A stretch of DNA of 64,000 nt, taken from NCBI RefSeq assembly GCF_030867145.1, contig NC_134441.1, forward strand, positions 5,334,992 to 5,398,991, in the 5' to 3' direction. Shown piece by piece: positions 39,205 through 52,197 of the stretch. Both the position numbers and the translations under genes were made by a program. Each line of letters begins with the position of its first letter. Within the stretch, counting starts at the first letter, position 1. This stretch comes from Opisthocomus hoazin. Lineage: Eukaryota; Chordata; Aves; Opisthocomiformes; Opisthocomidae. Below the pieces are notes generated by a model. That model made no database searches, was not told the DNA's origin, and saw nothing but the letters and a program-made list of their open reading frames with translations.

Positions 39205-41360
39205 TCAGGCTAGAGGAGCAGCGTGAGCTGTCTCCATCAGTTTCACTGCAGGAGACTAGGGAAGACTGGGAAGTTCAAAAGGAGGAGCAGGCGCTGCAGC
39301 AGTGACTCAGCATCCTTCTGCGGCAAACGGGGAGCATGTCAGCAGCCACCGCCCTTCCCCGGCTGCGAGCACCGGGCCTGCCCTTCCCCATAAGCAGCAG
39401 CTGCAGAAGGGAGATTGCAGCCATGCCAGAACCCCTCCCACAGAGGGCTGGTCTCCTTCTGCCCCAAAATCTCCCCACACATAACGGCAACACAGCTCCC
39501 TCCATAGCCTTTGCCTTCTCGGAGAACCCACGGAGCCCATTCCCCAGGGCCTGGCTCCCAGCAGAACATCAGCAACATTGCCATGCTCCCATCTCCCCAC
39601 TGCAATCCAGAGGGACCACCACACTCCCTTGGAGCTGCAGAAATGCTGTTAACTCTCACTCTGTCATACTCGCCACGTACTCACTGGGAGCAGCAGAGCA
39701 GCTGATTCCTGTTCCTCTCCTGCACCCCATCTAATTCTCACACAGCTGTATGCCACTGTTTTTAGTAACTGTCACAGGACAGAAAAGGGAGAAAAAGGGG
39801 GCAGACAGTCCCGCATGTCCAGACCCACACAACTGAAGCTGCTCTCCTGCAGGACATACAGACGAAGGTGCATGTGGGAAAGGAATTTTGTGCTTTGTTT
39901 TGACAGTCACCCAAGAGTTGCCCAGTACAAGGGCAGGCAGAGAACTTGATCCCCTCATGCTGACCAGGGTGGGAAACTGGGCTCTCCCCACTGCAGAAGT
40001 GGGCCCAGTCCCTGTGGGGACAAGCATCAGCTGTCCACAAACACTGCCTTGCAAGCTAGTGCTTGGCAAAGGCTATAGGCAAGCGAGGGAGGCCATTTGC
40101 TCATGTTCTGCTAGATTTGTCTCAATTACCTATCTGTTTCCATCCTACCTTTCTACTCCTTATTTAACACCTTCCTCTTTGGTGTTACTGATTTTATGGG
40201 GAGCGGTAAACGGTCTTTTTTCTCCTCCCAGCCCTCACCAAATTTTACCTAGCCCCTTCTCTCAGAACACTTAGGGAAAAGAACCGACCTTCTCCCAGGG
40301 AGAAAATTGCTTTGATTCCATAGAGAGCCCCATCACCTCATTTTGTTGTATCATTTTTGGCTACTTTGGGGACACTTTTAGGTAGTACAAACCACAAACA
40401 CTACCTCTTGGCGTGAGATCTGGGAGTGATAAGGCCCCTGAAAACTTGTTAACTGTATGAAAACCAGAGCAAAGCAGGCATTGCTGCTGAATGGGAATGG
40501 GCAGACTTGCTCTTACCGATTCTTTTCTTGCTTGCAGCAGTTAGGCTTCTGGCCAAAGGCAGCATGGGACATGGTAGCTCCTCCTCTATGCGGGACTCTC
40601 CTTCTCTCTCCCTCCCTTCTCCTCTCCGTTTCAAAGTTGGTGCAGTGTTGAACTTTTGCCAGAAACTGGACCTGCTGCAGAAGCAGCAGCTTCCTACAGG
40701 GAGGAGGAAAGAGGCAGATTGAGTAATGCTTTCTCTAAACTCCACTTGACAGCTGCTAGTCAAACAATCCCTTCTCCCTCTTCCTTTCTCTCTCTGCTTA
40801 TAGCCAGCCTCTATCAATCCTTAAATTCCCACTACAGAGAATGCAGCGCAGGGTCCTACCATCACGTCTCTGTGGTGACAGGCAGAGGACACTGCCAAGG
40901 ACTGATGCAAGAGAGTGTGCTCCCTCCTCTTCCATTTGCAAAAGGCTGAATCCCCCTTTACCATGTCCCATCCCTCCCCTAAGGACGCAGAGAGAAACTT
41001 CACTTAAGTTTTTCTCTCAGGCTGCACCTGCCTCTGTTGCTGTTGTACATCAGTCCTAGGTCGTTATTAGACCTCATGCAGGCAGATCCCATCTCCTTCG
41101 CTGAAAAGTTCAGGAAAAAAATTTTCTGCTCCCTTCCCGCCCTCCCTTCTGCCCCTAAATTGCAGCTCCATGGGGCAAATTCCCAGCAGGAGGCGCTGGA
41201 GCAGCACAGGGAGCACCAAACCGCTGCAGCCTTGCCCCGGGGAACTGCACACCCAGACTTAACCCCTCCTGCAGCCTTTTCCCTTTCCCCTGTGCCCAGC
41301 ATTTCTCAGTCCACTGCAGGCTGCTCTGAGGCATGGCAAGCCTCCTGAAGGAATGATTTA
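39205..41360. other. GC-elevated intergenic block of unknown function
   Basis: Base composition rises visibly relative to both flanks, with C-rich and CTCC-rich text and many overlapping open frames of 60-130 codons on both strands. None of these resembles a known protein, and frames on opposite strands are equally open, so composition explains them. The block contains CAGCTG E-boxes, TGACTCAGCA at 39,303-39,312 (an AP-1/NF-E2-like site) and a strong CTCF-like motif at 41,183-41,198. It could be an enhancer or insulator cluster, or exons of a non-coding RNA. Neither is shown. Confidence 0.45.
41183..41198 (+). promoter_or_regulatory. Candidate CTCF binding site
   Basis: CCAGCAGGAGGCGCTG agrees with the vertebrate CTCF core CCASYAGRKGGCRSYR at 15 of 16 positions by eye. 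The mismatch is A where G or T is preferred. It lies between the DOCK5 and NEFL promoters. Occupancy is unknown. Confidence 0.5.
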
Positions 41361-44300
41361 GGTCAGATTATATGGAGAGTAACTCTGCCCCTCCAGGCAA
41401 GCCCTAGATGCAGTTGCACAGTTTTGGCCAGCCTAAATGAAATCTGCAATGCGGCTTTTTTTTCCCCTCTGAACATAGCAGCACTGAACTTTGGGGCCAC
41501 TGAACTCAATAGGTTGCCTCCTGTCTTACTCATCAGGCTGCTACACTATAAGAAATAACTCCTCCTTTTTTTCCTTCCTCCCCCTCAGCTATCCCACACA
41601 TATGAACCTTGAGGAGACAGCCCAAAAACATACCTTCACCTCCCTCTGACTGTGCTGTGCCTACAAATAAAGGCATTTGGTTCCTACTGGCTGTGCAGTG
41701 CTGCAGGAGCAGCTGTTTCCAGGGCTGCAAGCTGACAGAACGGCTTCTCTTTCTTCAGCAAAATCTGCAGACTCATAGCATCTCATCAGTTTTCTGAACA
41801 TCCAATCTCCACACTTACTGGTCTTAGCCCAAACTTCAGATGATACCAGTTTTAAAGATCGTATTAGTTACTGGAACAACCAAGGTTGTGCCAATTCTCC
41901 TTTGCTCAGATTAGTGGAAACAAGAGCAGCGTCATGCTCGCAAATCACTTGAAAAAATACAACAGAAGGAGCATCCTAGCCTTAGAGAAAGTTACACATC
42001 CCTAGATCTTGTGGATAATGTTAAAATTTCCTCTTTGGTATCTTCATGTACACACTCAAAAGAAAAAGAAAGCTTAAAATTAAGTTGCATGTAGCCACTC
42101 TTGAAGTAAAAAAAGAAAAAGTAATTAATGAAACTGCTTTCCATGTTGAGCGTGTGATGGGTATAACTAACTAGCTATCTTTTCCTGGAATCATAAAAAG
42201 TTATCTTGAAATCTTTTTGCCAGTACTTCAAAAGCACAAGTACATATTAGAACGTGTACAAACATCTTCACTGAAATCTCTTAAAGCATATTCCTCCCTA
42301 TGATGACAAACCACTGTCTTAACTGATCAAGAAGTGCTACTTCTATGCTGTATTTTTATTGATATTGTCACATATTGTAGAGCCCCATCAGTCTACTAGA
42401 TACTGTATGTATATAAATTCAGAGAGCAAGCCTGTTCTTAAGCACCTGCAATGTAATTAGGCAAGCAAAAGCCGGAGAGGAAAAATGCTAGCTAGAAATC
42501 TGTGGCATTGAAGACTCAGCCTCTAAGCTGTTGCTTTCCAGAGCAAAGGAGCTGCAAATGCATTTCAGGAGTAGTGCCTGACTTGCCCACGATTACACAA
42601 AGCACGAGGACTTCCTTAAATCTGCTTACAACCATTTTCAGTCTGTGTCTATGGACTGTGCTTAGGTCTGTTTTTCTCATGATATGAGAGGGCTTTTTCA
42701 CCCATGAACATAGAGGAACATTTCCCAACAATATAACAAAAATGTATGCACACGGGATCATTCCTCTAAAGACAGGGACAGCATATAAAATCCTCATACC
42801 ATTTCTGAGGTGCCCCTGAAAGATGCAATACACTATCCTTACATCACAGTCTGTGGTGCAGTAACACAAAGAGGTTAACAGTGGTGTATCCTGTGGTTTT
42901 ATCCTTTACCAACTGAAAATTCCCAGGAATTCCAGTTCAAAGCAAGGAACCAGAAAAGATACTCTTGGTTGGATTTATAATGCATGAACTGATGGAAGCA
43001 CAGCAATTCAGACTGGCACAGAAAAGCTCCTGGTTTGATGATTTAGTGAATTACATACTTGTGAACCCTTTGCTACAATCTCTCGTCTTCCGGTCATTCC
43101 TTGTTCCCATCAATGTTATCATTTTGATAGCCGTATACTAGAAACAAAAGCGTTGTTCAAGGCCATATAACCATTACACTGATGTGCTGTAGGTCAGAGA
43201 GCGCTCTCAGCTTTCCCAAAGGTCACCCCATCTGCAACCAGGCACAAACGAGGAGGCAGTGAGAATCCACACATAAAATGCTTCACTGCAAACAAACAGC
43301 TTTCACACTGCTGCCCAGCTCTATTATCCTGTAGTGAGGACCGCTGTATTGAAAGGTGAAACATGACCTTTCATGTCTGGCTTCAGTATTTGAAATATGC
43401 TTATTATAGCTTCACAAACATCCTCTTATGGATTTCATCAACAGAAGCAGAAAAATGAGGGAGAAAAGGATATATCTGGCTATCTCATCTTTTCTAATCC
43501 CCTGTCTACTCAAAGCTATTCTCTACAGCACCATCTCAAGTGCTTTATCCTAACTCACAACAAATGGCCAGGTTATTCTCAGTGAAAAGCAAAGTTAATA
43601 CCATTTCTAGTCAGTTCTGATGGCCTTGTTTGTGAATCAGCAGACCCTTGAAGATTTATCGCTTTTTTTACAGTGGAGGCCTAGAAACTGAACTCCTTTC
43701 AGCTGCTGCAGGAATTTTATCCCCATTCCAGTGGACTGGCTAGGTAAACCAAATTATCTCCCACACCCCTGTCGGTTAATTACCGGGACCAGTGTAAGTG
43801 CACATTTCATCATTTCTGCTGTCAGACAGGAAGCAGAAAATCACATAGAAGGTAACACGTATAACCATCTGCTCAAGAGCCACAACACCCCTTGAGACTC
43901 TGGAGTAACTAAAACAAACGACTGATTAGCTTTTGGCAATGCCAAATAAACGGTCTGAGACCGGTTAGTTATAGATGCTAAGTGCTTCTGAAGTTGTTAC
44001 TTCAATAACACATTTCTCTTATACAAAAGCCAAATTCATGCTGCAAGCTCCTACTAACTTAAGGGCCTTTAAAGGGTCTAAGCTAGTGACAATGCAAGTG
44101 CTGAAAATACTAAAATTGGAAGTCCTTAGGTCTAGATCTCCAGAAAAAGACAGGCTCCGAACTCCTACTAGTATCAATTAAGTACAGAGCAAACTTGCCC
44201 TGGGAATAGGATTAGACAGAGGGTAAGATTGTGAAAAGGCCTCAAGAATGTACATTTAACAAACAAGAAAAATATGATTATGATGATTAAGCCAACTGAA

Positions 44301-44874
44301 AAGAATCAGTAAAGATTTATTCATGTAAACATTTTGCAAATGCTTAGAAGATACAAACAAAATGTCTGGAAGAGCTAAATTTAGCTCAACATTTAAGTTT
44401 TTACCACTTGTCACAGAAACGGCTAAGAGCTTATCATCAGGGTAGTAGAAATTTTAAAAGAGTGAGCATGATAGCTACTCATCTAACCAAGCCTTGCCTT
44501 CTGTTGTGAGGATCACGGAATGCTCAAAGGCAGAACGCATTGCTTAGCACCTGCACAGGGCTCCCTGAAACACGTATCATGTTCTCGCTACTAACAGCAA
44601 AACAGAGATTATTCCTAGGCCGAGTGGATTCTCCCACACCATGGGACTAACTACATTTTGGGCTTCACAACCATAGAAGGCAATGGCTGTCACATAACAG
44701 TAAAGCTCTTCAGATGTAGTAACATAAGACAAAAGCCTGGGAGCCTGTCAAAACTCTAAACCCCGAAAAATTAAATCTTTTTATTATTCAGCAACGAAAG
44801 ACCACAAGATCTGCCCATGACTCAAAGTTTCAGTGTTCCAGCTTTGAACAATTCCCTTTTCACTCCCCCACACT

Positions 44875-44904
44875 CAAAAAGAAAAAAAGAAAAAAGGAAA
44901 AAAA
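44875..44904 (+). repeat. A-rich simple repeat
   Basis: A-runs separated by single or double G residues over about 30 bases. Low-complexity sequence. Confidence 0.7.
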
Positions 44905-47160
44905 CCCAACAGCAGTTTCAATGGAAGTGAAATATTTCTATATCCCCTCAAAAAACTGCACAAATAAAAAGCCAGCAATTCCTCATCTGCCCTTATTAGC
45001 AGTATCAAGAAAACAAATTATCACAGCTAACATATGCCATGAGAACCTCTCAATCAGGCTGTATAATTTATAACTTAATCTATGCATTTGAGTGGTGCAA
45101 AGCCATTTTCTCTCTAGGAGGAGCAGTGCCAGAGATTAAACCCCTGCAGACCTCTGCAAAATGTTTAAATTAAGTTATATTAGCGTTAAACCAGAGCAAT
45201 TGGCTGCATTTCATATTCTATGCCACATACGCATAAATGCTTGACTATCATCCTTAATAACTAAATACAATACCAAGAATCTGATGCATGCAGGAAGATC
45301 TGATGTAGGAAATCAGGTGCACTGGCTGCAGAAGTTCAGTAATTTTTATTCATATACTGCAGAGCTGAGCAACTTCAGCTCGCTGCTGTGAAACTCAACC
45401 AGTCACCACACTGCAGTACAACAGTCAGGCAGTTTTATTGCTCACTTTCCTTCTGTGTTTTATGGTCAGCAGTACATGCCAGCCTATTAAATAATGGGAT
45501 GCTTATATCTTACTAAGAAATGCTTGCACATGTGCGTGGGGGGAAGATTATACACATACTAAAAGGTAGAGGTGGCTTTGTGTACACCCCGCATAAATTT
45601 TATGGCTGCATATGCAGCAAGGAGAAAAAGCTCTCAAAGGATTAAAGAATAACTGAGTTACAGGGAAAGCATTCCTCAATCCTTCATCCAGATTCTGTGA
45701 TCAAAGGAAGAACGTGTCCTGGTAATCAGGAATTCAGACTATGCTTAAGTTCCCTGCAGATCACAGACAGAAGATCTCTCTGCCTTTTAATTGCGCATGT
45801 GGTCCACAAGTAAATACCCTTTTTGACCCACATTTTATCTTTGTTGTCATTCATACTGGAAAGTTTTTGGAAGGAAACAGTCTCTGACTGCATTAGGAGC
45901 CTTTCATACCCTCTCAAATGTATTGCGAATGCAGGCTCCTCTCTTCTACCCACTGTATCACCAACAGAACTAACTTCAGCTGGCGCAGCCAATATGTGGT
46001 CAGCAGAAATGGAGAAACAGGGAAATAAATATTCACACTGCTCGCCTCTGCTGATATGAGTAGTCAACTTCAAAAATTTAAGGGATATTAAATTTCTCCT
46101 ATTATTATCATCTACCATCACTCAAGCACATGTTCTTACAGCAGACATCCCTCAGACAGAACTACATATACATAGTTATTTTCACTAAGCGTTTAAAACT
46201 TTGCAGTAGTCATAGAGCTGGTTTTCCAGAGTAACTCTCGTGGCATACCAGCACTTTGGGTTCACTTTGCCCTTCTTTCTTAATGTTCAGGTAGTTCACT
46301 GAGAATGTCCCAGGTCTTTAACTTAGTCCACTGCTGCATATGCATGAGTACAGACCGTAAGTAGAAAATGTCACTGTATAATGACACAGGGAAATGAAGA
46401 TTTGTAGGCATATGTATTCAGCTGCCCCTACAGAAAAAGACACACACATGGCACAAGGCATGCAACTCAACTTTTTTTGCGAAAACAATTGTAACATGCT
46501 GTAATTTTTCAAATCCAAATTCCTTTGGGATTCAATGGGAATTGAGAATTTAAAGACGTGAAAATCCCATTCAAATCATTATGCTTGGTACATATTAGAT
46601 ATGTAGGCAGAGCACTCTGCTTTCAGTCAGTTCAGACAACTGCATTCACTTCAATTTGATTTTACTTTGAGAAAGAATCAGGTGAGAACAGTAATACAAA
46701 AACACTCAAGACTGAAAACTACTACAACCACATTCTGAAGAACATTCAAATGTGGTAAAAAAGGTTTCCACAACAAAACTAAAAAACACAAGGAGTGACT
46801 TAGATAAGCCATAGGAAGGGAAAAAAATGTGCTGGAGGTTACAGATGCCAGCAAGGTAAAAAGACAGACATCGATTCTACTTTCTTCCAACCCTGGCATG
46901 TTACTGCTCTGGGATACCTACACAATATGCCTATCAGCTGCTCTGTGATGTACCGTAAGATCTGAGTGACTGATTCTGAGTTTGCACAATCCAGTGTAAA
47001 CTGGATGTTACAACCATTAAGTCCAATGAGTTAATACTAATGAATACAGAATAGCAATCGTGCTCTGTAACTCACCAAATCACGGCAGGGGATGGGGGGA
47101 GGAACCGCTTGCAATTCATCAGAAGCTGATTCAGCTGAGAACTGTCACAATTATTCTTTT

Positions 47161-47184
47161 GTATTTTATGGTATCATAAAATAC
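47161..47184. repeat. Perfect inverted repeat, 9-bp arms with 6-bp loop
   Basis: GTATTTTAT and ATAAAATAC are exact reverse complements around GGTATC. The arms are A/T-rich and short, so chance occurrence in a 64-kb window is plausible. Confidence 0.7.
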
Positions 47185-49206
47185 CACTTTTCCAGGTGAC
47201 AGCTCAAAGACAGGTGAGATCACTCACAAGGAGACAAAGGGAAAAAATGAAGCTTGGATCATCAGGTAGCCTTAAGTGGCAGGACTTCAGTGAAGGCAAC
47301 ACAGTGCAAACTCACAACAAGCTTCTGATGTGGCCCTTGGTCTCTTGAGTCTAACCCCTTGCTTCTCACGTGGACAGAAGACCCATTCAAAGCAACGATT
47401 CGTTGCAAATGAGTAAATGATCTCTTTCAAAATGGGCAAAGCAGGCTTTTTCAAATCACCTTACATTGCTCTGCAGCAGACAAGGTAGCTGAGTTTTATT
47501 TGTCCAAGAACCTTTTTGTTTATGTTTAATTGCAGGAATCAAAAAAAAGCAGAACATCTATTTAATTAATTCCGGGAGCTAACAACTAACCCTTGAAAGG
47601 AGGAATCTGCCATCAGATTTTGTGGCCTAGTTTGGAGCCCTGATCCAAAGAGTAAACAAAGCTAATGAATCTTCTAATTAAGCATTCATTGATAGAGCTC
47701 AGATGAAAGAAGTGGCTGGCTGTTTCCTCTAGCTCTTGTAATCAAGAAACAGAACAAACTCAAAGTGAGAAAATTAATGTTCCTGTGCACAGCAAAACAG
47801 AATCGGTGTGAGCAATAATAAAATAATGAAAGCTGCTCAAACACTTACTATATATGGCACAAACAAAGCCAATAGCTGTTCAAACAAAATAAATACTCAT
47901 TGGCACTTCTTCTGTGTCTTTCAGATACTGTATGTCAGTCCTTATAGAAAAAAATCCACATGGGCTTTGACAATTCATGTTAGTGTTGTCTCATATTAAA
48001 AGCGCTGACGGAATATAGGAAGACGACTTCCTAAAATGGAGGATTTACTCCAATTCTTAGAAGAAAAACACAACAGAAATAAGAAAATCTAAGTAGAACA
48101 GAGTATTTTCATTTGCACCTTTCAGTTCAACCCATTCAGAGATTTTGATTTCATTTTAGACATATATGTAAGATCTGGGTTCCTAGGACCTATTATTCCT
48201 GCTTGTGACTTTCAAAACATTCCCGATAGGTAGAGTATTAGTAACATACAACAGCCATTTTCAAGTGTGTTCAGCATAGGGTCAAAACTTAAAACCAGCC
48301 CAAACAGATGTAGAAATTCTAGCATACATGAGAATAAACCCCAAAAGAAAGTTCTTCAGGGTTTCTCCCCTTCCTAGAAGTTTTTAAAAAAAGAAGTAGC
48401 CATAAACACAGAAAGCATGGTAAGGCAACTTCAAAATCTGAAACAGACTTTTCTAAGAGGTAGCTCCCAGGGGCTTCAACAAGAATTCTCTTCTTCAGTT
48501 TTTGCAACACATCTCTCTGTGGTAAAATCAATGAAAGGACCTACAGGGACAGCTTGGCTGTAGGCATGCTTTACTGCATTCCCATAGCACTAAATGTTGG
48601 CACAAAGCATTGACTGCTACAATGGACCTGTTCCAGCTCACTGCTTTCTCCTTCAGAACTGCTCTGATCAATCTTATCAATAAAAATCAATCAATCCATA
48701 AAACATGGTGCCACTGAGCGCAAATATGTTGATTTTTGGTTCTGCAGTAAATTTATAGACAATTACAAAACACTGGGAAAGGAAATTGCTTAATCATACT
48801 TTACTATGTATAGTATCTCTCAGATGCCTGTTTTTTGAGTACAGGTACCATGCATAGAACCGCTCTTACGATCTCATTTTATGTACTGTATAAAAAAATA
48901 CGACGTTTCACAACACATCAGAGCTATGTAACATTTGCAGCAGCAGGAGTGCCTGATTCCCCACCCTCTCAAAGCTGTGCTTTTATGGAGTAGAAACAAT
49001 ACATAAAAAAATCCAAGTACAAACCGTGATTTGCTTTTCTGACTTAGGACTGTTCAGTTTCTGTGCAAGGTCAAACTAAACAGGCACAGCTCTTTCTATG
49101 CTTCTGAAATAAGACCAGGAGCAGACAATGCAGACTTCATCTTGCCATCCACCTTAACCCCAAACGTACTTGCTGTGCTTTCTGCTGGGGAAACCATTCT
49201 TTGATG

Positions 49207-49233
49207 GGGAAAAAAGAAAAAAAAAAAAAGGGG
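49207..49233 (+). repeat. Poly-A tract
   Basis: An A-run interrupted by one G, followed by GGGG. Simple sequence with no retrocopy body recognised upstream. Confidence 0.65.
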
Positions 49234-52074
49234 CAAACCCCACTAGACTTCAATGCCCAAGTGTTTTGCAGCATAGGGGAATTTTCACTACTCTGGGTGC
49301 ATTCAAATAGCCTCTTGGTGCTCAGTGAAGCCCTAGCACAGGGTCTAGACCTAAACTCTTCCTTGAGGAAATGCCATTCCTAGACTGAGTACATGTTAAT
49401 TACATAGTATGTAGCAGAGGAAAATGTATCAACAGGAACGTACTGTCATGGAGTTGCTTGCTTTGCTTATGCAGCAGCGGTACATGAGTGCACAGCTGCC
49501 ATGTTAGCACATCACTACTATTATTTCTGTGTCATTCATCATAATACTTCACATTATTTAGGTCAGCCAACCTAGGGAAGATTTTCAAGAGATGAACCTG
49601 GATTTGGGATTATTCTACCTAAAGTTTATGTTAGATGAAATCATGACACTCACACCTAAGTAAAACAGCAAGAGAGCAGCTTTAGCTTCAGCAGATGCAA
49701 AGGGACATAACGCAAAGCTGCTGGCTGATCCTGCTCATCTCCAATGACTGCCTGCCTGCTTTTTTCAACGCAGTCTTAAACAAAGACGAGAAGAATGGTA
49801 CTGACCATTTCATTCTAGCTGGAAGCGAGTCTTTATCCTGTTCCTCTGTTCACTACTACTTCAATGATTTTTCTAACAGTAACGTATCAAGGGGCTAGAT
49901 TTTACTCTGCATTATGGCAAAAAGCAACAAAAGGGAGACAAAGAGAATGAGGAAATCGGAGTCAGCACTACCTTGTGCCTGGAAATACGAGTTTCCAAAG
50001 TAGGATGCCTTCGGTAGTAGCTTTCTTTTTCTAAGAGTAACAAAGCTGCATCCTTACCTGTGAGTCACAACGAAACTCAACACTGCAGGGCTGTCTGCAG
50101 ACACACTTTCCCATCTTCCTGGCATGCACTGCTGGCAGAGAGGAAGGGGTTCTCCACTCATTTTCCCCCTCTCTAAAAAAACATGAGAAAGAATGTTAAC
50201 AGCCCACAAGTACAAAGCTTATTTTCCTGGGATATGAAGTGAAGTTACTTTAGAAGCTGAGGTATATTCCTTTATTAATAATGGCATAATAATTGATACC
50301 ATTAATAATTAAGTCTTGTGCTAAAATTGAATGTAGGAGAGACTAGCATAAATCCCTTTGCATGAAACAAGGTATGCCAGTTTGATTTAGCTGAGTATCC
50401 CACAACAATTTGCATTTAGAAGCTCACTGGATCTCTGACCAGGCCCACTGCGAATCTTTCCATCTGCTACAACGTCTATATTGCTCATTCCTTCCCTGGG
50501 TGCTCTGCAAGCTACACAAGCCACCTCTTTCGGGCAAAAGTCAAAACCAATCTCTCAGTTAAAGCTAAAATTTATCAGCACATAAAGCCACACCTGTGCT
50601 GCTGTACTTTGCATATTCAATGTTTGAATAATAGATAGCTATAACATGCATGAATGCAGCTGCCACTGAAATTTAAATCATGAATTTTGAATAAAATTTT
50701 AAGTAGAAGCCTCACTTGCAGTGCTTGGAAACCAAGAGCAATTCAATTGATCTTCATGGGGACAGTTTAGATTTGCAAAATAAAACCTTTCATCAGCTCT
50801 ACTGCGATGCAGTGACGCATAAGCCTTCACTAGCTCTCAGCACAGCTCATTCCACCTAGCATGAGCTCAGATGAAAAGAGACTGCAGCTTTGTATCTCTG
50901 AGAGGCCACTGCTCTTCACAGCTCAATCTCCCTCACATTCACGTACCCTGAAACCTATGGAAATGATACCGCACAGGAGGTAACATTTTGTTTGAGATCA
51001 CTAGGAGTTAGTAGGCAACATGATTAAATCAACCCTGCTCTGCCTTTAGTAGATGACTGGTATTAAGCAAACACATCTTTGTGCCAGAAATACTTAAGTA
51101 CCACTGCAATCAGTGACAGGCATACAGATTAATTTATGCATATTACTAACTCTTTCCTCTTTCTTTAGGAAGCAATGAAACATTTTTGAGGTATCTCTTA
51201 ATAAACAGACCTTAACCCGAGTGTACATTTATTCCTTCCTCAAGAAAACTTGGATGGGCTTGTTTTGTAAAGTATTTGGCCTTCTGACCCATAGAGACAA
51301 ATTATCATTGCCTTTTTGAGCATCCAGTGAAGTCTGTGCTCAATATATTCCTAGCTTACTTCTGATAAATCTCTACTAAACAAACACTGTTTTGTTTTAA
51401 TCAACCCGTGGCTAATAATCCAGGTCAGAGGTAGCTGCAACGCAGCTGTCCAGTTTTAGCCTCTGTCTTCACCAGATTAGGCAAGGATTAAATACTCAGT
51501 TCCTATGGTCCAAGTCTCAGACCGACTTGCCTCTAGAGGATCTCAAAAGAGCAGAGGAAGCACAGCTATGTAACTAAATATTAATGTATTCCGCTAAGAC
51601 TGCAAACCACACGCTGTATTTGTTTCTTCATTCATGTAATTACCTGGTTATTAGGAACCACTTGTAACAAAGGACCTGGCGAGGCCAACGGGAGCTTGGA
51701 GAGCCTTGAGGAGCACACACACCTCGCAAAAACTGCAAATTGAAGGAAATCCCCCCCGCGGTCTCCCAGCGCGCACTCGTGGGGGTTCTGAGGTGGGGCC
51801 AGGGCTGCGCGCACCCCCGCCTCAGCGGGGCACTGGGCCTCCCCGAGACCCCAGCCACAACGCGGGGTTCGCAACAACCTCCGCGGGGTTTCTGTCAGGG
51901 CGGCTCGAGCTGAAGCGGGGGTCGAGGCGCGGGGGGTATCCTGAGGGGTGCGGCAGGGAGGCCTGCAGCGAGGCGGGCGCGGAGCAGCCCTGAGGCGACC
52001 GCGCCGTGAAATAAGGCGGGACCGACGAGAGGCCGCAGCACCGTCGGGCGCGCGCCGTACCTCAGCGCGGCGGC

Positions 52075-52106
52075 GCCCCGCCCCGCCCCGGCCCCGCCCC
52101 GCCCGG
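52075..52106 (+). promoter_or_regulatory. NEFL: Tandem GC boxes (Sp1/KLF-type) of NEFL
   Basis: Overlapping CCCCGCCCC units are stacked without spacing from 52,075 to about 52,106, ending roughly 30 bp upstream of the TATA-like box. They are read as Sp-family binding sites on the G-rich complementary strand. Confidence 0.75.
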
Positions 52107-52134
52107 CGGCTGCGCCTGCCCGCCCTCCCCGCCG

Positions 52135-52141
52135 ATAAATA
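52135..52141 (+). promoter_or_regulatory. NEFL: TATA-like box of NEFL
   Basis: ATAAATA, within GATAAATAGC, is the only A/T word in a very GC-rich promoter. It lies 57-63 bp upstream of the ATG, which predicts a start site near 52,165-52,170 and a very short 5' UTR of about 30 nucleotides. The start site is inferred from spacing only. Confidence 0.7.
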
Positions 52142-52197
52142 GCGGCGGCCGCGCAGCGCCGTTCCGCAGAGCAGCCGCTAGACCCCTCGTTGCAGCC

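Larger units (their letters stand above)
41361..51640. other. Intergenic DNA, NEFL side: no gene recognised
   Basis: About 10 kb of AT-rich unique sequence leading to the NEFL CpG island. The longest open frame (131 codons, minus strand, 45,726-46,121) matches nothing I know and has no supporting features. A-rich tracts and one short inverted repeat are listed separately. Distal NEFL control elements could lie here, but none is identifiable by eye. Confidence 0.6.

Noticed and set aside
39302-41348. Many 60- to 132-codon open frames on both strands
   Set aside because: Equal openness of opposing frames and no protein resemblance point to composition. The block is reported as GC-elevated DNA instead of coding.
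45726-46121. A 131-codon minus-strand open frame
   Set aside because: No family resemblance, no splice or promoter context, and a length expected occasionally by chance in 64 kb.
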